64,000 nt of DNA from Sporolituus thermophilus DSM 23256 (GTDB lineage: Bacteria; Bacillota; Negativicutes; Sporomusales; Thermosinaceae): positions 1 to 64,000 of the forward strand of contig NZ_FNBU01000006.1 of NCBI RefSeq assembly GCF_900102435.1, given 5' to 3'. Shown in pieces: positions 61,606-64,000 of the stretch. Made by a program: the position numbers and the translations under genes. The notes beneath the pieces were generated by a model. The model made no database searches, was not told where the DNA came from, and saw nothing but the letters and a program-made list of their open reading frames with translations. Numbering within the stretch: position 1 is the first letter of the stretch; every line of letters starts with the position of its first letter.

Positions 61606-61634
61606 TTGCACGGCGGGCGAGATAGTGCTAAAAT
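61606..61634 (+). promoter_or_regulatory. Promoter of the TerC-family gene
   Basis: TTGCAC at 61606-61611 and TAAAAT at 61629-61634, spacer 17 bases, a good sigma-A promoter about 115 bases before the start codon. Confidence 0.65.
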
Positions 61635-61637
61635 GAC

Positions 61638-61656
61638 TTTAGGACAAGGTGCTAAA
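61638..61656. promoter_or_regulatory. Operator-like dyad at the terC transcription start
   Basis: TTTAGGACAAGGTGCTAAA has TTTAG/CTAAA ends, resembling DtxR/MntR-type metal-regulator boxes, and lies right after the -10. A related word (GTGCTAAAATG) precedes it, and GACTTTAGG-ACAA pairs with TTGTTCCTAAAGTC at 61714-61727, so a leader hairpin is also possible. Confidence 0.45.
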
Positions 61657-61748
61657 TTGTATAACATTTTCGGAGGGAGTGAGGCTTTAATTTTTTTGAT
61701 TGACTAGCATTATTTGTTCCTAAAGTCAAAAATCGAGAGGTGCAGAAA

Positions 61749-62426
61749 ATGGAGTTCATAGTCGCACTATTTGGAATCATGATGGTGAACATCGTGCTTA
61801 GCGGCGACAACGCGGTGGTTATCGCTATGGCGAGCCGGTCGCTCCCCGCTAAGCAGCAAAAGATGGCCATCCTGTGGGGTAGTGCTGGGGCAATAGGGCT
61901 GCGGGTGATTTTAACCGTCGTGGCGGTTGCACTGCTAAAAATACCGTATTTACAATTTGCCGGCGGCATTTTGCTGGTATGGATTGCCGCCAAACTGCTG
62001 CTGGAAGAACAGCATGACGAAAACATTGAAGCCTCCAAGTCCTTCTGGGGCGCCATCAAGACCATTATCGTCGCCGACCTGGTGATGAGCCTGGATAATA
62101 CGCTGGCGATCGCCGCCGTGGCCAACGGCAACTATGTACTGCTGGCGATTGGCCTGGCCCTGAGTATTCCGCTTATTATTTTTGGCAGTCGCATTCTTAT
62201 GGCGCTCATGGAAAAGTTCCCGATTATTGTTTATGCCGGCGCGGGCCTTATTGCCTGGACGGCCGGGGAGATGATGGTAGATGACCACCGTCTCGGCGTG
62301 TTCATTACCCAGCTTATGCCCGAATGGCTGTTACCGGCCCTTATTACCGCCGGAGTATTGGGTGTGGGCGTATATGTCAAGCGCCAGCGCGCCAAAGCCA
62401 CTACACGGCAGACGGTTGTGATGTAA
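61749..62426 (+). CDS. TerC/YjbE-family integral membrane protein (metal-ion export type)
   Basis: 225 residues from ATG 61749 behind GAGAGGTG (spacing 8). About seven transmembrane segments; the TerC acidic motifs are VNIVLSGDNAVVIAMASRSL and VADLVMSLDNTLAIAAVANG, both with a conserved Asp-Asn pair in a membrane helix. TerC/YkoY/YjbE proteins export manganese or support metallation of exoenzymes, and some are tied to tellurite resistance. A metal-regulator-like dyad covers its promoter. Confidence 0.9.
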   Translation: MEFIVALFGIMMVNIVLSGDNAVVIAMASRSLPAKQQKMAILWGSAGAIGLRVILTVVAVALLKIPYLQFAGGILLVWIAAKLLLEEQHDENIEASKSFWGAIKTIIVADLVMSLDNTLAIAAVANGNYVLLAIGLALSIPLIIFGSRILMALMEKFPIIVYAGAGLIAWTAGEMMVDDHRLGVFITQLMPEWLLPALITAGVLGVGVYVKRQRAKATTRQTVVM

Positions 62427-62427
62427 T

Positions 62428-62467
62428 AAAAACGGGATACATGCTGCTGCATGTATCCCGTTTTTTG
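62428..62467 (+). terminator. Terminator after the TerC-family gene
   Basis: A near-perfect 16-bp stem (AAAACGGGATACATG with CATGTATCCCGTTTT) with six T residues. The following 62468-62751 is GC-rich and non-coding with no supported gene. Confidence 0.92.
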
Positions 62468-62751
62468 TACAAGTGCAACTCCTTAAGGCGCGGCGCAGGG
62501 CTCCGGGTTGACCGGCACCGCCTGGGCGGTATATACGTCGGCGGGTAGGTCGGCGCAGCGCGGGGACGCTACGGGCACAGCGGCGCCGGGACGGTTAACA
62601 ACCCTGTCCGGGGCAAGTTCATTAAATAACTTAAAAAAGTTATGTGAATAACGTACTTTACCACCACGGCGGCTGGACCGTTCCAAGGTTTTTACGCAGG
62701 CAGCAGGGAAAAACGGATTTACGTATAAAAGAGCTAGCAAGAGGTGAGAGA

Positions 62752-63267
62752 ATGGGCAGGGTAATTATGGTGCTGACGCTGGTGCTATTGACCGGCGCGG
62801 CCTGTCCGGCAGCCGAAGCCAAGGTGTTCCGCCAATACGACCACCGGCTGCAATTTACGGTGCCGGACGACTGGGAGTGCACCAGTCAGTCGCCGCACCA
62901 GTTTTTGGCCATGTTCGCGGCGCCGGAAATGCGTTATGAAATTAACACGCTTACGTTAGTGCATCAAACACTGCCGGCCCATTATACGCTTACCGATTAT
63001 GTAGTGAGCACGGTGGCCAGCCAGGAGAAAATGCTCTGGCAGTATCGGCTGCTGGACAAGCAGCTGCTCGACAACGCTTACGCGCCTTATTACCGGTTGG
63101 CTTTTACCTGGCGCCTGTCGTGGGAACAGCAGTACTTCGTGCTGCAAATGATTATCTGCCGGTATCCCGACGTCTACGTGCTGACCGGCACCTGTCCCGC
63201 TTCGCTGCGTGAGGTATACGAACCGCTGTTTCAGCGCGTGTTTGATAGCTTTGCCTTCGTCGGCTAG
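62752..63267 (+). CDS. Small exported protein (PsbP/DcrB-like fold suspected)
   Basis: 171 residues from ATG 62752 behind GAGGTGAG. Signal peptide over the first ~23 residues (MGRVIMVLTLVLLTGAACPA, AEA). The mature part starts KVFRQYDHRLQFTVPDDWEC, a YxxxGxxFxxPxxW-like motif of small beta/alpha exported proteins (PsbP/DUF1795-like). The family call is tentative. It precedes a penicillin-binding protein gene by 73 bases. Confidence 0.65.
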   Translation: MGRVIMVLTLVLLTGAACPAAEAKVFRQYDHRLQFTVPDDWECTSQSPHQFLAMFAAPEMRYEINTLTLVHQTLPAHYTLTDYVVSTVASQEKMLWQYRLLDKQLLDNAYAPYYRLAFTWRLSWEQQYFVLQMIICRYPDVYVLTGTCPASLREVYEPLFQRVFDSFAFVG

Positions 63268-63340
63268 GCGGTAAAGGGAATTGGTGCCGCGCCGCCGAAT
63301 AGATGAGGATAATTTGTTTCTTGACAAAGGACGGAGAACT

Positions 63341-64000
63341 ATGGCAAAACTGGCGGATACGCCGCGCAAACGCATCTTTTGGTTTATTTTCGGTATCATT
63401 GCCGCCCTGGTGGCGCTCGGCGGGCGCATCGCCTGGATCCAGTTTGTGCAGGGCGACCGGCTGGCGGAAAAAGTACGCTATCAGCTGCAGGACAGCCTGG
63501 TGCTGCAATCGCCGCGGGGTGCGATTTTCGACCGCGGCGGCCGGCCGCTTGCGATTAGCAGCATGGCTAAGTCGCTGTATGTTAATCCTGACCATTTTAA
63601 ACAGGCCGGGCAGGACGCCAATGCCGTGGCCGCGCTGCTGGCGCCGCATCTGGGCCTGCCGGCCGCGGAAATCAAGGAGCGCCTGACAGTAAACGGCAGC
63701 TTCATCTGGCTTAAGCGGGCGCTCGAGCCGGAAGCGGCTAACGCTGTGGCGGCCCTGATCAAGGAGCATGGCCTCAAGGGGTTCGATTTTGTCGAAGAAA
63801 GCAAGCGCTATTACCCTAATGACAGCTTGGCCGCCCATGTCTTGGGTTTTGTCGGGACCGACGACCGCGGCCTGGAGGGTATTGAGCATGCGCTGGACAA
63901 GCTTATCAGAGGCGAGCGGCAGCGGCAAATTATCGAAACAGACAGCTATGGCACGCCGATTTTTAAGTCCATCTTTGCGCTCAAGCCCCCTCAGCCGGGC
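63341..64000 (+). CDS. Class B penicillin-binding protein (FtsI/PBP2 family), N-terminal part
   Basis: The first 220 residues are in the window, from ATG 63341 behind ACGGAG, with an open frame to the right edge. A single membrane anchor (IFWFIFGIIAALVALGGRIA, residues 12-31) is followed by the pedestal: RGAIFDRGGRPLAIS, FVEESKRYYPNDSLAAHVLG, GTDDRGLEGIEHALDKLIRG. That is the class B PBP dimerisation domain. The transpeptidase motifs (SxxK, SxN, KTG) would be outside the window. It could be FtsI (division), SpoVD (spore cortex) or another PBP. Confidence 0.9.
   Translation, partial: MAKLADTPRKRIFWFIFGIIAALVALGGRIAWIQFVQGDRLAEKVRYQLQDSLVLQSPRGAIFDRGGRPLAISSMAKSLYVNPDHFKQAGQDANAVAALLAPHLGLPAAEIKERLTVNGSFIWLKRALEPEAANAVAALIKEHGLKGFDFVEESKRYYPNDSLAAHVLGFVGTDDRGLEGIEHALDKLIRGERQRQIIETDSYGTPIFKSIFALKPPQPG

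Noticed and set aside
61600-61748. yybP-ykoY manganese riboswitch before the terC gene
   Set aside because: TerC genes often have this aptamer, but I could not find its conserved internal loops; only a dyad and a long-range inverted repeat are visible.

Overview
The window looks like a chromosomal segment of an anaerobic, spore-forming Firmicute with fairly high GC and Gram-positive-style ribosome binding sites (AGGAGG, frequent GTG and TTG starts). Supporting signs are a cotJC-type spore coat gene, a Spo0E-like phosphatase, a perfect CIRCE operator, a Bacillus-type LexA box, two GEMM-I c-di-GMP riboswitches and oxygen-sensitive glycyl-radical chemistry. The gene mix (TTT transporters, arylacetate decarboxylase, large chemosensory clusters) would fit the Negativicutes/Sporomusaceae; that placement is inference, and no rRNA or tRNA is present to test it.

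Layout. 1-2371: transposase fragment, then a large serine recombinase abutting a cotJC that has lost its 5' part. 2372-12490: lower-GC defence island: decayed SNF2-type helicase, DUF4391 protein, type III Mod and Res, an AAA ATPase with a TOPRIM-like partner, and a truncated RecG/Schlafen-like remnant. It is bracketed by 37-bp imperfect direct repeats of the cotJC 3' end. 12540-18942: amino-acid-type ABC binding protein, macrodomain protein, and a complete 4-hydroxyphenylacetate decarboxylase operon (hpdB-hpdC-hpdA) that would make p-cresol. 19091-22292: a membrane chemoreceptor and a small XRE regulator with two c-di-GMP riboswitches, one on each strand, each followed by a terminator.

22293-35082: one long chemosensory operon behind the second riboswitch: HD-GYP phosphodiesterase, CheY, two CheX-like phosphatases, TPR protein, ParA, CheW-like protein, a soluble receptor with two signalling hairpins, a triple-CheW adaptor, CheB, CheR and CheA. 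c-di-GMP probably controls transcription of an operon whose first product destroys c-di-GMP. 35195-41277 is a worn region: SOS-controlled but truncated dinB, an AraC response regulator with a non-phosphorylatable receiver and a CIRCE upstream, a GGDEF(degenerate)-EAL protein, receptor and dinB scraps, and a small soluble receptor.

41278-52203: HEPN-DUF499 ATPase, double gamma-glutamylcyclotransferase-fold protein, XRE regulator, Spo0E-like peptide, DASS anion transporter, RecJ, CCA-adding enzyme and a small exported protein. 52461-61491: catabolic-looking operon with two paralogous copies of a [ferredoxin-domain protein + MTHSLHR-type protein] pair around an Ldh2-type 2-hydroxyacid dehydrogenase, then a TctCBA transporter and a FadR-like regulator whose frame runs antisense into an MFS gene. 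61606-64000: TerC-type membrane protein with a probable operator, a small exported protein, and the start of a class B penicillin-binding protein cut by the window edge.

The best candidates for undescribed biology are the duplicated ferredoxin/MTHSLHR operon, the riboswitch-controlled chemosensory operon, and the defence island using the cotJC 3' end as its boundary.
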